64,000 nucleotides of DNA. It comes from Novosphingobium sp. Its GTDB lineage: Bacteria > Pseudomonadota > Alphaproteobacteria > Sphingomonadales > Sphingomonadaceae. The number at the start of each line of letters is the position of its first letter. Position 1 is the stretch's first letter. The notes beneath the pieces were generated by a model, which had not been told where the DNA came from, ran no database searches, and saw only the letters and a program-made list of their open reading frames with translations. A program made the translations under genes and the position numbers. The stretch spans positions 1-64,000 of the forward strand of contig NZ_JAUYRV010000026.1 in assembly GCF_030696665.1 (NCBI RefSeq). Direction: 5' to 3'. Shown here one piece after another: positions 9,711-18,453 of this stretch.

Positions 9711-9796
9711 ATTTGGAAAAGGGCGGCAAGTGCGGCCTTGCAAGCAAATCGGTCCGTGACCATCTGCAGGCAAGTTCGATGTGGAGACCTTCGCCG

Positions 9797-10597
9797 ATGA
9801 CCCGATTGCCCAGCCTGTTCCTTAACCACGGTGGCGGACCCTGGCCGTGGATGGAAGGGCCGATGCGCGACGCTTATGGCAAGCTGGAAGCATCGCTCGC
9901 GGGCGTGATGGGTGAACTGCCCGAACTGCCGCGCGCGGTGCTGGTGGTTTCGGCCCATTGGGAAGCGCCGGTTGCGCAAGTTTCGTCGCACCCTGCGCCG
10001 CCGATGCTTTATGACTACTACAACTTTCCCGAACACACCTACCACATCCGCTATCCCGCGCCGGGCAGCCCGGAACTGGCCGCGCGGGTGCGTGATCTGC
10101 TGCGTGGCGGAGGCATGGCCTGCGAGGAAGACGCAGAGCGCGGGTTCGATCACGGCACGTTTTCGATGATGCAGCCGGTGCGCCCGCAGGCGGACATTCC
10201 GGTGGTGCAGCTATCGGTGCTGGAAAGCTTCGATCCCGCCGCGCACATCGCGATGGGCCATCTGTTGCAGCCGTTGCGCGATGAAGGCGTGCTGGCGGTG
10301 GGGTCGGGCCTGTCCTACCACAACCTGCGTGCGTGGGGACCGGCGGGGGCAGAAGCTGCGGCGCTGTTCGATGCGTGGCTGCGCGAAAGCCTGGCCGGAA
10401 AGGACGAGGCTGAGCGTGACGCCGCACTGTTGCGCTGGGCCGATGCGCCGGGCGCCAGGGCTGCGCATCCCCGGCCCGAACATCTGCTACCGCTGATGGT
10501 GGCAGCAGGTGCGGGCGGGGCCGACGCCTGCAGTGTTCATTTCCACCAGAGCGATTTCATGGGCAGCATGGCTGTAACCGGGTTCCGGTTCGGCTGA
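9797..10597 (+). CDS. DODA-type class III extradiol ring-cleavage dioxygenase
   Basis: Protein of 266 residues of the LigB/DOPA-4,5-dioxygenase family. Probable metal ligands and active-site residues visible are His11 in FLNHGGGPWPW, His54 in VVSAHWEAP, DHGTFSMM and GLSYHNLR. Family members open catechol rings next to the diol, although some are of unknown function. It is divergent from the SDR at 8754-9665 and shares its promoter region. It is the only ring-cleavage candidate in the window, so it may act on a catechol produced by the Rieske enzymes. That link is inferred. Confidence 0.87.
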   Translation: MTRLPSLFLNHGGGPWPWMEGPMRDAYGKLEASLAGVMGELPELPRAVLVVSAHWEAPVAQVSSHPAPPMLYDYYNFPEHTYHIRYPAPGSPELAARVRDLLRGGGMACEEDAERGFDHGTFSMMQPVRPQADIPVVQLSVLESFDPAAHIAMGHLLQPLRDEGVLAVGSGLSYHNLRAWGPAGAEAAALFDAWLRESLAGKDEAERDAALLRWADAPGARAAHPRPEHLLPLMVAAGAGGADACSVHFHQSDFMGSMAVTGFRFG

Positions 10598-10644
10598 ATT
10601 TTGCGTAGGCAACGTTCTCCAGCTCTCGGCCGGATCGCATATTC

Positions 10645-10905
10645 ATGAAGAAGAAGCGCCGGTATCTCACGGCCACCCTGCCCGATGGCTATGTGAAGAC
10701 AATCGGGCCAACGACCGACAGCTTCACGCACTACTGGCGAATTGTGGCCGAACTGGAAAACGGCAAGACCGAAGTTTTCTGGGGGCACGCGCGGTCGCTT
10801 GCCGAGGCGAAGCGCAAGCGTGCGCCAGCGCAGGACGCTGCGCGCACGCGAGGTTGGAAAAGCTTCGCTTTCGAAATTGCCGAACTGGTTGAGACGTTCG
10901 ACTAA
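10645..10905 (+). CDS. Small conserved-type hypothetical protein
   Basis: Protein of 86 residues, rich in Lys and Arg, with no signal peptide or membrane segment. I do not recognise a named family. The ATG at 10645 is the only good start. Its stop overlaps the convergent VOC gene stop by four bases, which argues that it is a real, tightly packed gene. It may be co-transcribed with the dioxygenase gene 47 bases upstream. Confidence 0.6.
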   Translation: MKKKRRYLTATLPDGYVKTIGPTTDSFTHYWRIVAELENGKTEVFWGHARSLAEAKRKRAPAQDAARTRGWKSFAFEIAELVETFD

Positions 10906-11432
10906 CCCAGCTTGCGCAGCGGCTCTGTTCCGTCCCAGTCCTGTCCAGCGTCCTTGATCATCTGGAAGATGGCATCGGCGCCGGTCATGTTCTGCAGCAG
11001 TTCGATCACGTGACCGGGACCATTTCCGGCATCGACATAGATCACTTCGCCATCCGCGCCGACAGTGCCTTCGACAAGGATTTCCGCGCCTGCCTCGGCA
11101 CAGGCGGCGCGGGCCTCGGCGATGGATTCAACGAAGATGCAGATGTGGTGCAGGCTGTCTGTCACCGCATATTCGCCGGTGTAGATCGATGGTTCGGCGT
11201 TTTCAGGCCGGATCAGTTCGATCTGCACATCGCCCCAGTATGCGATGGCGATGGAGAAGACCGCAGCCGTCGGCACGCCCTTGTACTTGCAATCCCCCAG
11301 CGCGACGTTTTCCATCAGGTAGAACGGGCCGACGCCCATTGTTTCGGTCCAGTACCGCACCGCCGCATCGAAATCCTGCGGGAGGTAGGCAAGCTGGCCG
11401 ACTGGCCCCAGCTGCGTGATCTTGCGGCTCAT
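10902..11432 (-). CDS. VOC (glyoxalase-like) superfamily protein
   Basis: Protein of 176 residues with two beta-alpha-beta-beta-beta modules: GQLAYLPQDFDAAVRYW at the N-terminus and LHHICIFVESIAEARAACA in the second half, then GHVIELLQN. The C-terminal DWDGTEPLR resembles that of the VOC protein at 33703-34254, so the two are paralogues. Such proteins include epimerases, hydrolases and dioxygenases. Its start overlaps the stop of the E2 gene by four bases (ATGA), so it is translationally coupled to the 2-oxoacid dehydrogenase operon. Confidence 0.85.
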   Translation of the reverse strand: MSRKITQLGPVGQLAYLPQDFDAAVRYWTETMGVGPFYLMENVALGDCKYKGVPTAAVFSIAIAYWGDVQIELIRPENAEPSIYTGEYAVTDSLHHICIFVESIAEARAACAEAGAEILVEGTVGADGEVIYVDAGNGPGHVIELLQNMTGADAIFQMIKDAGQDWDGTEPLRKLG

Positions 11433-12862
11433 GCGAACAATCCTTCCGGCGCTTCGAGCAGGCCCTTCAAGGTTTGCAGGAACTGCGCGCCTGCTGCGCC
11501 ATCGATGGCGCGGTGATCGACCGAGAGGGTGAACGATATGCGGCTTTCAAACGCAATGTCGCCGGCTGCCGTTTCCACCGCCACGCGGTTCACCCCGCCC
11601 ACGGCGATGATTGCGCCCTGCGGCGGGTTGATGATGGCATCGAAGTTCTCGATCCCGAACATGCCGAGGTTGGAGACGGAGAATGTGCCGCCGTCCATAT
11701 CCTCATACCCCAGCTTTCCGGCCTGTGCCTTGTCGATCAGCGCGCGGGTGGTGGCCGCGATCTGGGCGATGTGCATGCGGTCTGCCTGCCGGACAATCGG
11801 GGTGACGAGGCCCTTGGGGCTGGCCACCGCGATGGACACATCTGCGTGCGGGAACGAATGCACCGCATCGCCATGCACCTGCACGTTTACGTCGGGGTGC
11901 TTTGCCAATGCCAGTGCCACGGCCTTGACGATGTAGTCGTTGATCGAAGCTTTCGTGCCCAACACCAGATTGGCGGTCTTGCGCAGCGCCATCAGGTCAT
12001 CGACCGACGCGGACATGCGCAAGTAGAAGTGCGGGATGGTCTGCTTGGCCTCGGTCAGGCGCTTGGCCACGACCTTGCGGATCTTGTCGAATGGCTGGAC
12101 CTGCGGCTGATTGGCCACCAGTTCGAACGGAGCGCCAAAGCTGGGGGCAGAGGCGGTGGTCGGTTTGACCAGCGCCAGCACATCGGCCTTGGAAATGCGG
12201 CCGCGCGGACCGGTGCCGTTGATCGTGCCAAGTGCAATGCCGTGCTGCGCGGCGATGCGGCGGGCGAGGGGGGAGGCGAAGGCTTCGGGTGTGTCGTCCA
12301 CCAGTTGCGCAGCGCCGTGGAACGAAGCGGCGCGTTCCGGGCGCAGGGCCTGCATCACATCCTGATACGTGATGCGGCCATTGCGGCCCGATCCGGCGAT
12401 CGGTTCAATGTCCACGCCTTCGGCCTCGGCCAGCTTCAACGCTTCGGGGCTGATCGCACGGTTGGTGACGATCTTCGCAGGCGTGCGCGCCGGGGTAGGA
12501 GCCGCAGCAGGTGTTGGCGTGGGAGCCGGCGCGGAGCCACCGCCCTTGGCCGCGACCGATGTTTCGGCAGGCTTGAACCCTTCGATAAACGCATCGATCT
12601 CGGCATCGGGCGTTTCGGCATCGGCAAACACGCCCAGCAGCGCGCCCACAGGAAGGGCCTCTTCGCCAGCGGGAGTGAGCAGGCGCTTGAGCACCGCGTC
12701 GTATTCAGCTTCGACCTCGTTGGTGATCTTGGCTGTCTCGATCAGGCACAGGACCTGGCCCTTGGTAAAGGCCTCGCCTTCGTTGACCATCCATTCGGCG
12801 ATGGTGCCCTCGGTCATTTCGATGCCCCATTTGGGCATGCAGAACGGGCGGATATTGGCCAT
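11429..12862 (-). CDS. 2-oxoacid dehydrogenase E2 (lipoyl acyltransferase)
   Basis: Core acyltransferase of a 2-oxoacid dehydrogenase complex, 477 residues. An N-terminal lipoyl domain has the attachment Lys45 in IETAKITNEV. An Ala/Pro linker follows, then two peripheral subunit-binding domains in tandem (about 136-173, with GSGRNGRITYQDV, and about 195-232, with GTGPRGRISKADV). The catalytic domain has DHRAIDG with His450 and Asp454. Two subunit-binding domains in one E2 is unusual. It lies 11 bases after E1 beta. No E3 (dihydrolipoyl dehydrogenase) is in the window. Acetoin, pyruvate or a branched-chain oxoacid are possible substrates. Confidence 0.93.
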   Translation of the reverse strand: MANIRPFCMPKWGIEMTEGTIAEWMVNEGEAFTKGQVLCLIETAKITNEVEAEYDAVLKRLLTPAGEEALPVGALLGVFADAETPDAEIDAFIEGFKPAETSVAAKGGGSAPAPTPTPAAAPTPARTPAKIVTNRAISPEALKLAEAEGVDIEPIAGSGRNGRITYQDVMQALRPERAASFHGAAQLVDDTPEAFASPLARRIAAQHGIALGTINGTGPRGRISKADVLALVKPTTASAPSFGAPFELVANQPQVQPFDKIRKVVAKRLTEAKQTIPHFYLRMSASVDDLMALRKTANLVLGTKASINDYIVKAVALALAKHPDVNVQVHGDAVHSFPHADVSIAVASPKGLVTPIVRQADRMHIAQIAATTRALIDKAQAGKLGYEDMDGGTFSVSNLGMFGIENFDAIINPPQGAIIAVGGVNRVAVETAAGDIAFESRISFTLSVDHRAIDGAAGAQFLQTLKGLLEAPEGLFA

Positions 12863-12873
12863 GTCGCGGCTCC

Positions 12874-13887
12874 TCAGCGGTAGCTCAGAACCTTGCGCAC
12901 CGCCGCTTCGATCTTGTCGACCGAGGGGAGGTAGGCAGATTCAAGCTCGCGCGCGAATGGGACGGGGGTGTGCGGCGGGTTCACCGACAGCGGCGGGGCT
13001 TTCAGGCTGGCAAAGGCCTTTTCGGCAACCATCGCGCAAATATCGGCACCAAGGCTGCAGCGCGGCGGGGCTTCATCGACCACGATCAGGCGGCCTGTGA
13101 CCTCTACGGAATCGAGGATCGCTTCTTCATCCAGCGGGCTGGTGGTGCGCAGATCGATCACATCGCAGCCGATGCCTTCTGCCACCAGCTTGTCAGCAAC
13201 TGCCTCACAAAAGCCCAGCAGCAGGCCGGTGGAGACGATGGTCACGTCCTGCCCGGCGCGGCTGAGGCGCGCGTGGCCGAAGGGGATCATGAAATCCTTG
13301 TCGTCCGGCACTTCGCCCGTCACGCCGTAAAGCGCCTTGTGCTCAAGGAAGATCACCGGATCATCGTCGCGGATCGCGGTGCGCAGCAGGCCTTTCACAT
13401 CGGCAGGCGTTGTCGGCATGACGACCTTCAGACCGGGCATGCCGGTGAGGATCTGGTGGACGGCCTGGCTGTGCTGCGCCGCTGCGTTATAGCCCGCGCC
13501 ATAGGCCATGCGGATGACGGCGGGGCACTTGGTCTTGCCGCCGAACATATAGCGGAACTTGGCCAGCTGGTTCCAGATCTGGTCGAGCGAGACGCCGATG
13601 AAATCGGCAAACATCAGCTCCGCAATCGGGCGCTTGCCCGAAAGCGCAAGGCCAGCGGCCGCGCCCATGATCGCGCTTTCCGAAATCGGCGTATCGATCA
13701 CGCGGTCTGCGCCGAACTTGCCGAACAGGCCGGTGGAGGTGGACCAGATGCCGCCGATGGCCTCAGGCCCGCCGGGCGTGCCCATGCCGCCGACAATATC
13801 CTCGCCCAGACAGACGACGTTCTCGTCGCGCTCCATTTCCTCGGCGATCGTCGAAACGACGGCGTCGCGATACATCATCTTTGCCAT
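12874..13887 (-). CDS. 2-oxoacid dehydrogenase E1 beta subunit
   Basis: Protein of 337 residues. CLGEDIVGGMGTPGG, DTPISESAIMGAAAGLAL and DFIGVSLDQIWNQLAKFRYM are the conserved blocks of the beta chain of heterotetrameric TPP-dependent dehydrogenases. The C-terminal transketolase domain includes IVVDEAPPRCSLGADI. It lies 17 bases downstream of E1 alpha and 11 bases upstream of E2, an operon layout typical of acetoin or pyruvate dehydrogenase sets. Together with E1 alpha it decarboxylates the oxoacid and transfers the acyl group to the E2 lipoyl arm. Confidence 0.94.
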   Translation of the reverse strand: MAKMMYRDAVVSTIAEEMERDENVVCLGEDIVGGMGTPGGPEAIGGIWSTSTGLFGKFGADRVIDTPISESAIMGAAAGLALSGKRPIAELMFADFIGVSLDQIWNQLAKFRYMFGGKTKCPAVIRMAYGAGYNAAAQHSQAVHQILTGMPGLKVVMPTTPADVKGLLRTAIRDDDPVIFLEHKALYGVTGEVPDDKDFMIPFGHARLSRAGQDVTIVSTGLLLGFCEAVADKLVAEGIGCDVIDLRTTSPLDEEAILDSVEVTGRLIVVDEAPPRCSLGADICAMVAEKAFASLKAPPLSVNPPHTPVPFARELESAYLPSVDKIEAAVRKVLSYR

Positions 13888-13904
13888 TGTCGTGTCGCTC
13901 CCGC

Positions 13905-14879
13905 TCAGTACGAAATGTAAACGTCGGTCAGGACGTCTTCGGCGGTGGGCCGGTCGGCGGCCTTGGCTTGTCGCACCGATTCCTCAATGGCTTCCAGCAC
14001 TTCGGCATCCAGCGCGTCGAGGTCTGCGTGCTCAAGCAGACCCGCGTCGGTCACGCTTTTGCGGAAGTTCTTCAGGCAATCGCGGAATTCGCGGATGCGG
14101 TCCAGTTCGCCGGGGCCGCGATAGCGCTGCGGGTCGCCTTCGAAGTGGCCGAAGAAGCGCTCGGTATCAAACTCCACCGCCGCCGGGCCATTGCCGGGCA
14201 CGCGCACATATTCCAGCACTTCGCGCATGGTTTCAAACACGCTGAAGAAATCGGTGCCATCCCCGCGCCACACTTTCATGCCGAACGCCTCGGCGCGGCT
14301 GGCGATGTCCTTTTGCGTGCCGACCGCATATTCAAAGCCGGTGTGTTCGGAATAGTGGTTGTTTTCGAACACGAAAATGGTGGCGGCCTTGGTCACCACG
14401 GCCATGTTCATGGCTTCGAACGTGGTGCCCTGATTACACGCGCCATCGCCCGAAAAGGTGATCGCCACATGGCCCTTGCCATCGATCTTGCAGGCAATGC
14501 CCGCACCCACCGCGATGGGGGAACCGGCGCCGACGATGCCGTTGGCGCCCAGCATGCCCTTGTCCACGTCGGCAATGTGCATCGATCCGCCCTTGCCCTT
14601 GCACAGGCCTTCGCGGCTGCCCCAGATTTCCTTCATCATGCCGTTCACATCGCAACCCTTGGCAAGGCAGTGGCCGTGGCCGCGATGGGTGGAGACGATC
14701 TTGTCCTCAACCGAAAGATGTTCGCACACGCCCACGGCAACAGCTTCCTGACCGCAATAAAGGTGCGTGAACCCGGCGATCTCACCGGTCTGAATGTCGA
14801 CGTGAAGGCGTTCCTCGAATTCGCGGATCACCTTCATCTGGCGATAGGCGCGCAATAGCGCGTCACGGCTCAGTTGCAT
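13905..14879 (-). CDS. 2-oxoacid dehydrogenase E1 alpha subunit (TPP)
   Basis: Protein of 324 residues, the usual size of PdhA/AcoA-type alpha chains. The thiamine diphosphate motif runs from GDG (144-146) to NN (173-174). HRGHGHCLAKG and GKGGSMHIAD are family landmarks. It is the first gene of a four-gene operon (E1 alpha, E1 beta, E2, VOC). The 5' side holds a type B repeat (14939-15060). The substrate is uncertain: the small E1 size and the catabolic context favour acetoin or a side-chain-derived oxoacid over housekeeping pyruvate dehydrogenase. Confidence 0.94.
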   Translation of the reverse strand: MQLSRDALLRAYRQMKVIREFEERLHVDIQTGEIAGFTHLYCGQEAVAVGVCEHLSVEDKIVSTHRGHGHCLAKGCDVNGMMKEIWGSREGLCKGKGGSMHIADVDKGMLGANGIVGAGSPIAVGAGIACKIDGKGHVAITFSGDGACNQGTTFEAMNMAVVTKAATIFVFENNHYSEHTGFEYAVGTQKDIASRAEAFGMKVWRGDGTDFFSVFETMREVLEYVRVPGNGPAAVEFDTERFFGHFEGDPQRYRGPGELDRIREFRDCLKNFRKSVTDAGLLEHADLDALDAEVLEAIEESVRQAKAADRPTAEDVLTDVYISY

Positions 14880-14938
14880 CCTGGTTCCCTGCCTTCCGGT
14901 TTGGTCTTGGTGTTTTCAAATGTTGCGTGCGGCACAAT

Positions 14939-15060
14939 GCCCACCCCGCTGCGACTAACTTCACTGCGTTCAGCAAGTCTCGCGGCCCTCCCGCTTGCGG
15001 GAGGGCAGACGCCGGGTCTTGTTCCCCCCTCCCGCAGGCGGGAGGGGCTGGGGGTGGGCA
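14939..15060. repeat. Type B intergenic repeat, copy 1
   Basis: Element with ends CCCACCCCGCTGCGACTAAC and GGGGGTGGGC and two internal hairpins, CCCTCCCGCTTGCGGGAGGG and CCCTCCCGCAGGCGGGAGGG. Four more copies lie in the window at 32030-32151, 34289-34411, 47671-47746 and 57224-57350. It lies between the E1 alpha start and the acyl-CoA dehydrogenase stop and may act as a terminator. Confidence 0.85.
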
Positions 15061-15083
15061 TGGTCCAACACAATGTCATAGTT

Positions 15084-16298
15084 CTACAGCCCAAGCACAG
15101 TTCGCGCGATGATCGTCGCCTGTACTTCGTTGGTTCCGCCGAAAATGGTCCACGCGCGGCTGTTGAGGTAGCGTGCCGCCGCAACTTGCGCACCCTTGGA
15201 ATGGACGCCTTCCGGTGCATTGCTGCCATACAATGGCCGCGCGAAATCGAGTTGCAGGCCCGCTGCGCCATAAAGATCGACCGCCAGCAGATCCACGTCC
15301 TGCCGCAGGTTCGATGCCAGCAGCTTGCACAGCGAGGTTTGTGGCCCCGGTGCGCGGCCCTTGGCCACTTCGGACAGGATTTTCAGTTCGATCATCTCAA
15401 GGCTCTGCACGCCAAGGCGGACCTTGGCGGTGCGGCGCTGCCAGTCTGCATCGTTGGCCAGCTTGCCGCCCCGGCCATCGGGTTCGTGCGCGGCGGCCTG
15501 TTCGATCTGGGCAAGGTCATATTCCAGCTTGGGCGCATGGCACGATCCGCCGCGTTCGTTTTCCAGCAGGAACTTGGCCAGCTTCCAGCCATCGCCCTCT
15601 TCGGCCACGCGGTCTTCCACGGGCACGATGGCGTCCTCAAGGAACACCTGATTGACCTCGTGATCCCCTGCCAGCGTCAGCAGAGGCCGCACCGAAACGC
15701 CGGGCTGGTTCATATCCACCAGCAGGAACGAGATGCCCGCCTGCTTCTTCACATTGGCATCGGTGCGGACCAGCGCGAACATCTTGTTGGCCCAGTGCGC
15801 ATGCGTGGTCCAGATCTTCGATCCGTTGAGCTTGTAATGCGTGCCATCGTCAGACAGCACCGCGCGCGTTTGCAGCGAGGCAAGGTCCGATCCGCTGCCG
15901 GGTTCGGAAAAGCCCTGACACCAGTAGTCTTCGCCCGACAGGATCTTTGGCAGGTACTTGGCCTTCTGTTCAGGCGTGCCGAAAGTGTAGATCACCGGGG
16001 CGACCAGTTTCAGCCCCAGCACCGTCAAGTTCGGCGCACCCGCCTGCGCGCATTCCTTTTCAAAGATATAGCGCTGCGTCGGCGTCCAACCCGTGCCGCC
16101 AACCTCCTTTGGCCACTGGTATGCCAGCCAGCCCTTGGCCGCCAGCACCGCATTCCAGCGCTGCCCAATGTCCGGCTCGACAAACACGGTAGGCGATGCC
16201 GCAGCGCCGTCTTTCACGTCTGCTGGCAGGTTTGCGGCCAGAAACGAGCGCACTTCATCGCGGAAGGCCAGTTCTTCGGGGGAAAGATCAATGTCCAT
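15084..16298 (-). CDS. Acyl-CoA dehydrogenase (long form)
   Basis: FAD enzyme of about 404 residues that introduces a 2,3-double bond in an acyl-CoA. The family signature GFSEPGSGSDLASLQT is near residues 130-145, and the C-terminal GGTNEVQATIIARTVL closes the flavin site. The ATG at 16298 is chosen (MDIDLSPEEL); a TTG at 16307 would overlap the thiolase stop. It is the last gene of the DUF35 / thiolase / dehydrogenase operon. With the shorter dehydrogenase at 22815-23912 it could form a two-subunit enzyme like those of steroid side-chain degradation. That pairing is inference. Confidence 0.93.
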   Translation of the reverse strand: MDIDLSPEELAFRDEVRSFLAANLPADVKDGAAASPTVFVEPDIGQRWNAVLAAKGWLAYQWPKEVGGTGWTPTQRYIFEKECAQAGAPNLTVLGLKLVAPVIYTFGTPEQKAKYLPKILSGEDYWCQGFSEPGSGSDLASLQTRAVLSDDGTHYKLNGSKIWTTHAHWANKMFALVRTDANVKKQAGISFLLVDMNQPGVSVRPLLTLAGDHEVNQVFLEDAIVPVEDRVAEEGDGWKLAKFLLENERGGSCHAPKLEYDLAQIEQAAAHEPDGRGGKLANDADWQRRTAKVRLGVQSLEMIELKILSEVAKGRAPGPQTSLCKLLASNLRQDVDLLAVDLYGAAGLQLDFARPLYGSNAPEGVHSKGAQVAAARYLNSRAWTIFGGTNEVQATIIARTVLGL

Positions 16299-16303
16299 TG
16301 GAA

Positions 16304-17455
16304 TCAACGCTCAAGAATGGTGACGGCAGAGACGCCGGGTGCGCCATAGACGTGGCTGTAGGCGGTGTTGGGATTGCCCGGCACTTGCCGTCCGCCGCCA
16401 TCGCCGCGCAATTGGACAACGTTTTCATAGACCTGTCGCAGGCCCGATGCGCCGATGGGTTCGCCGCAGGCAAGGCAGCCGCCATCGGTGTTGACCGGCA
16501 ATGCGCCGCCAATCTCGGTGCGGCCCTGTTCCAGCCAAGCTTCCTGCTCGCCGTCCTTGCAGAACCCGTTTTCGGCCATGTGCATGATTTCCGCGCCGCA
16601 TTCGGTATCCTGCAACTGCGCGAGCGAAATGTCCTCCGGTCCGATCCCGGCCATGCGGAAAGCGTCTGCGCTGGCGATGCGGGTGGCAGTGGCGGTGCCG
16701 CCGCCGATGTCGATGGAAGGGGTGAAGACCTCGAACGATTTGGGCGGGCGGGTGCGCATGGTGGCCGCTTTCAGCCGGACCAGCGGCTTGCCCAGTTCGC
16801 GCGCCTTCTTCTCGCTGGCAAGGATCAGCGCCACGCCGCCTTCTGCCGGAGAGCAGAACATATACTTCGTATAAGGATCGGAAACCAGCGGCGCATCAAG
16901 GATCGTCTCGATGTCCACCGGTTCACGCCGCCATGCGTGCGGAGCGTGAACGGCGTTGCGGAACGCCTTGTTGGCCACCCGCGCCAGCGTGGTCTGACTG
17001 ATGCCGTGTTCGTGCATATAGCGCATGATCTTGGCCGCAAAGAATTGCGTGGTGATCATGTAGCCGGCATCGCCGTACCAGTCTGGCAGGTTGTATTCCG
17101 ATGGCAGCGCGTTGAACGCCCCGCGCGGGTGCTTGTCGAACCCGACGGCCAGACCTATTTCGAACTCGCCGCTCTTGATCGCCATTTGGGCAGAAAACAG
17201 CGCCGATCCGCCCGCCGCGCAGCCATTGCGCACGTTAATGAACTGCACGCCGGTCAGGCCGAGCCGCTCGACCATCGTATCGGGATTGCCCGCCGAATCC
17301 GATGATCCATAGGCGAACTGCACGTCAGGCCACGCGATCCCGGCATCGGCCAGCGCTTGATTCACGGCGAACACGCCCTGATCAAGGCCCGATAGCCCAT
17401 CGGTGCGGCCAAACGGGTGGATGCCCACGCCCACGATGCAAACGTCGCCGCTCAT
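16304..17455 (-). CDS. Thiolase-superfamily (Ltp/SCP-x type) protein
   Basis: Protein of 383 residues of the lipid-transfer thiolase branch. Cys79 in RNGCAAGGSA sits at the nucleophile position. The usual GHPxGATG near the C-terminus reads GEPIGASG, so the catalytic His of thiolysis is replaced by Glu. It overlaps the DUF35 gene upstream by four bases. Thiolase-like proteins paired with DUF35 partners include the Ltp2-type retro-aldolases that cleave steroid side chains. The missing His and the pairing make a retro-aldol or other non-thiolytic role plausible. Confidence 0.85.
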   Translation of the reverse strand: MSGDVCIVGVGIHPFGRTDGLSGLDQGVFAVNQALADAGIAWPDVQFAYGSSDSAGNPDTMVERLGLTGVQFINVRNGCAAGGSALFSAQMAIKSGEFEIGLAVGFDKHPRGAFNALPSEYNLPDWYGDAGYMITTQFFAAKIMRYMHEHGISQTTLARVANKAFRNAVHAPHAWRREPVDIETILDAPLVSDPYTKYMFCSPAEGGVALILASEKKARELGKPLVRLKAATMRTRPPKSFEVFTPSIDIGGGTATATRIASADAFRMAGIGPEDISLAQLQDTECGAEIMHMAENGFCKDGEQEAWLEQGRTEIGGALPVNTDGGCLACGEPIGASGLRQVYENVVQLRGDGGGRQVPGNPNTAYSHVYGAPGVSAVTILER

Positions 17456-17847
17456 GCTGCTGCTCCTGCGGGACGGAAGGCGGGGATCATCACCGGGTCT
17501 GCGGCGTCTGGGTCGAGCGGGATCAGCGTCAGCTCCAGCGGCATGCCGATGTGGATGTCTTCAAAGGCAACGTCGGTAAGCCGCGCTTCGACGATCACCT
17601 CGCCGGGCAGTTCGATATAGCCGACCGGCCACGGACGGAATGCCTCAGGCCCGGTATAGGGCGGGGATTTCGGGCGGTAGCGCTGGATCGTGTAGGACCA
17701 CAGCGTGCCGCTGCGCGAAAGGGCGACCGGTTCATAAAGCGCGCCGGAAGGGCAGGGAAATACCACGCGCCCGCTCGTCCGCTCACGCCCGCCAATCAGG
17801 CGCGGTGGCGAATCTTCGGTAACAAGCCCTTGGGCGATAACGCGCAT
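17452..17847 (-). CDS. DUF35 OB-fold partner of the thiolase-like protein
   Basis: Protein of 131 residues. The C-terminal OB-fold part has SYTIQRYRPKSPPY and a PVGYIELPGEV segment, as in DUF35/ChsH2-type acyl-CoA-binding proteins. The N-terminal zinc-ribbon region, which normally holds four Cys in two CxxC knuckles, has only one Cys (in VVFPCPSG), so it probably binds no zinc. It is first in the operon and its stop overlaps the thiolase start (ATGA), implying equimolar synthesis and a complex with it. The family is recognised from motifs and context. Confidence 0.82.
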   Translation of the reverse strand: MRVIAQGLVTEDSPPRLIGGRERTSGRVVFPCPSGALYEPVALSRSGTLWSYTIQRYRPKSPPYTGPEAFRPWPVGYIELPGEVIVEARLTDVAFEDIHIGMPLELTLIPLDPDAADPVMIPAFRPAGAAA

Positions 17848-17984
17848 CTCTCTCCCGCTTCACTCAATTCCGGCCCGATTCATCCGATTCCGGTTTGTCA
17901 CACTAGACCGGGCGCGGAAGCATTTGCCGACTCTGCAAAACGCTAGGGTGAGCGAATGGACAGGTGCGGAATGATCGCAGCAAA

Positions 17985-18001
17985 GTTTCACATAGTGGAA
18001 C
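17985..18001. promoter_or_regulatory. Inverted repeat between divergent side-chain and flavocytochrome operons
   Basis: GTTTCAC, ATA, GTGGAAC: seven-base arms with one mismatch. It lies 102 bases upstream of the cytochrome c start and 138 bases from the DUF35 start, in the only intergenic region serving both operons. A CGCTAGGG element lies at 17941-17948. It is a candidate site for joint control. Confidence 0.4.
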
Positions 18002-18102
18002 GCGCAGCCGCACCACCGATGGCAGCGGCGGCAACCCCGCGTTAGCTTTCCTCCAACGCGAAGTTGCGCCGGACAGAGCGCACCGCAAAACGGAGGGGAC
18101 TT

Positions 18103-18453
18103 ATGTCCGAGACGAGAAACCGTGCGTCACATCGTGCCATGTTGGCCGTGGTGGCGCTTGCCGCCACAGCCTTGGCCGCGCCGCTGCTTGCCGGGCAGAA
18201 GCTGGGCGAAGTGCAAGGCACGCGCACGCCTGATGAAATCTATGCCAAGACCTGCGGCTATTGCCACGGTCGCAATGTCGGCCCGATCATCCTTGGCCGC
18301 GCGCTGCCGGCCGATACCGTCAAGCACATCGTCCGCCACGGACAGAACGGCATGCCCGCCTTCCGCCCCACCGAAGTGACGCCAGCAGAACTGGATGCGC
18401 TGGCGATGTGGGTGGAAAAGAGCGCGGCGCGCAAGCAGGAGCACGGATATTGA
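18103..18453 (+). CDS. Periplasmic cytochrome c, partner of the flavoprotein
   Basis: Small class I cytochrome c of 116 residues. It has an N-terminal signal peptide (about 1-31, ending PLLAG), the heme-attachment motif CGYCH at 51-55, and a probable axial Met84 in NGMPAF. The start at 18103 follows GGAGGGG closely; an upstream ATG at 18064 lacks this. The next gene starts at its stop codon and encodes a 4-cresol-dehydrogenase-type flavoprotein. By analogy with PchC/PchF and EhyA/EhyB, this cytochrome would accept its electrons. Confidence 0.9.
   Translation: MSETRNRASHRAMLAVVALAATALAAPLLAGQKLGEVQGTRTPDEIYAKTCGYCHGRNVGPIILGRALPADTVKHIVRHGQNGMPAFRPTEVTPAELDALAMWVEKSAARKQEHGY

Noticed and set aside
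11474..12883. 469-codon plus-strand frame opposite E2
   Set aside because: Covers the E2 gene exactly in antisense; low-complexity Gly/Arg/His composition.
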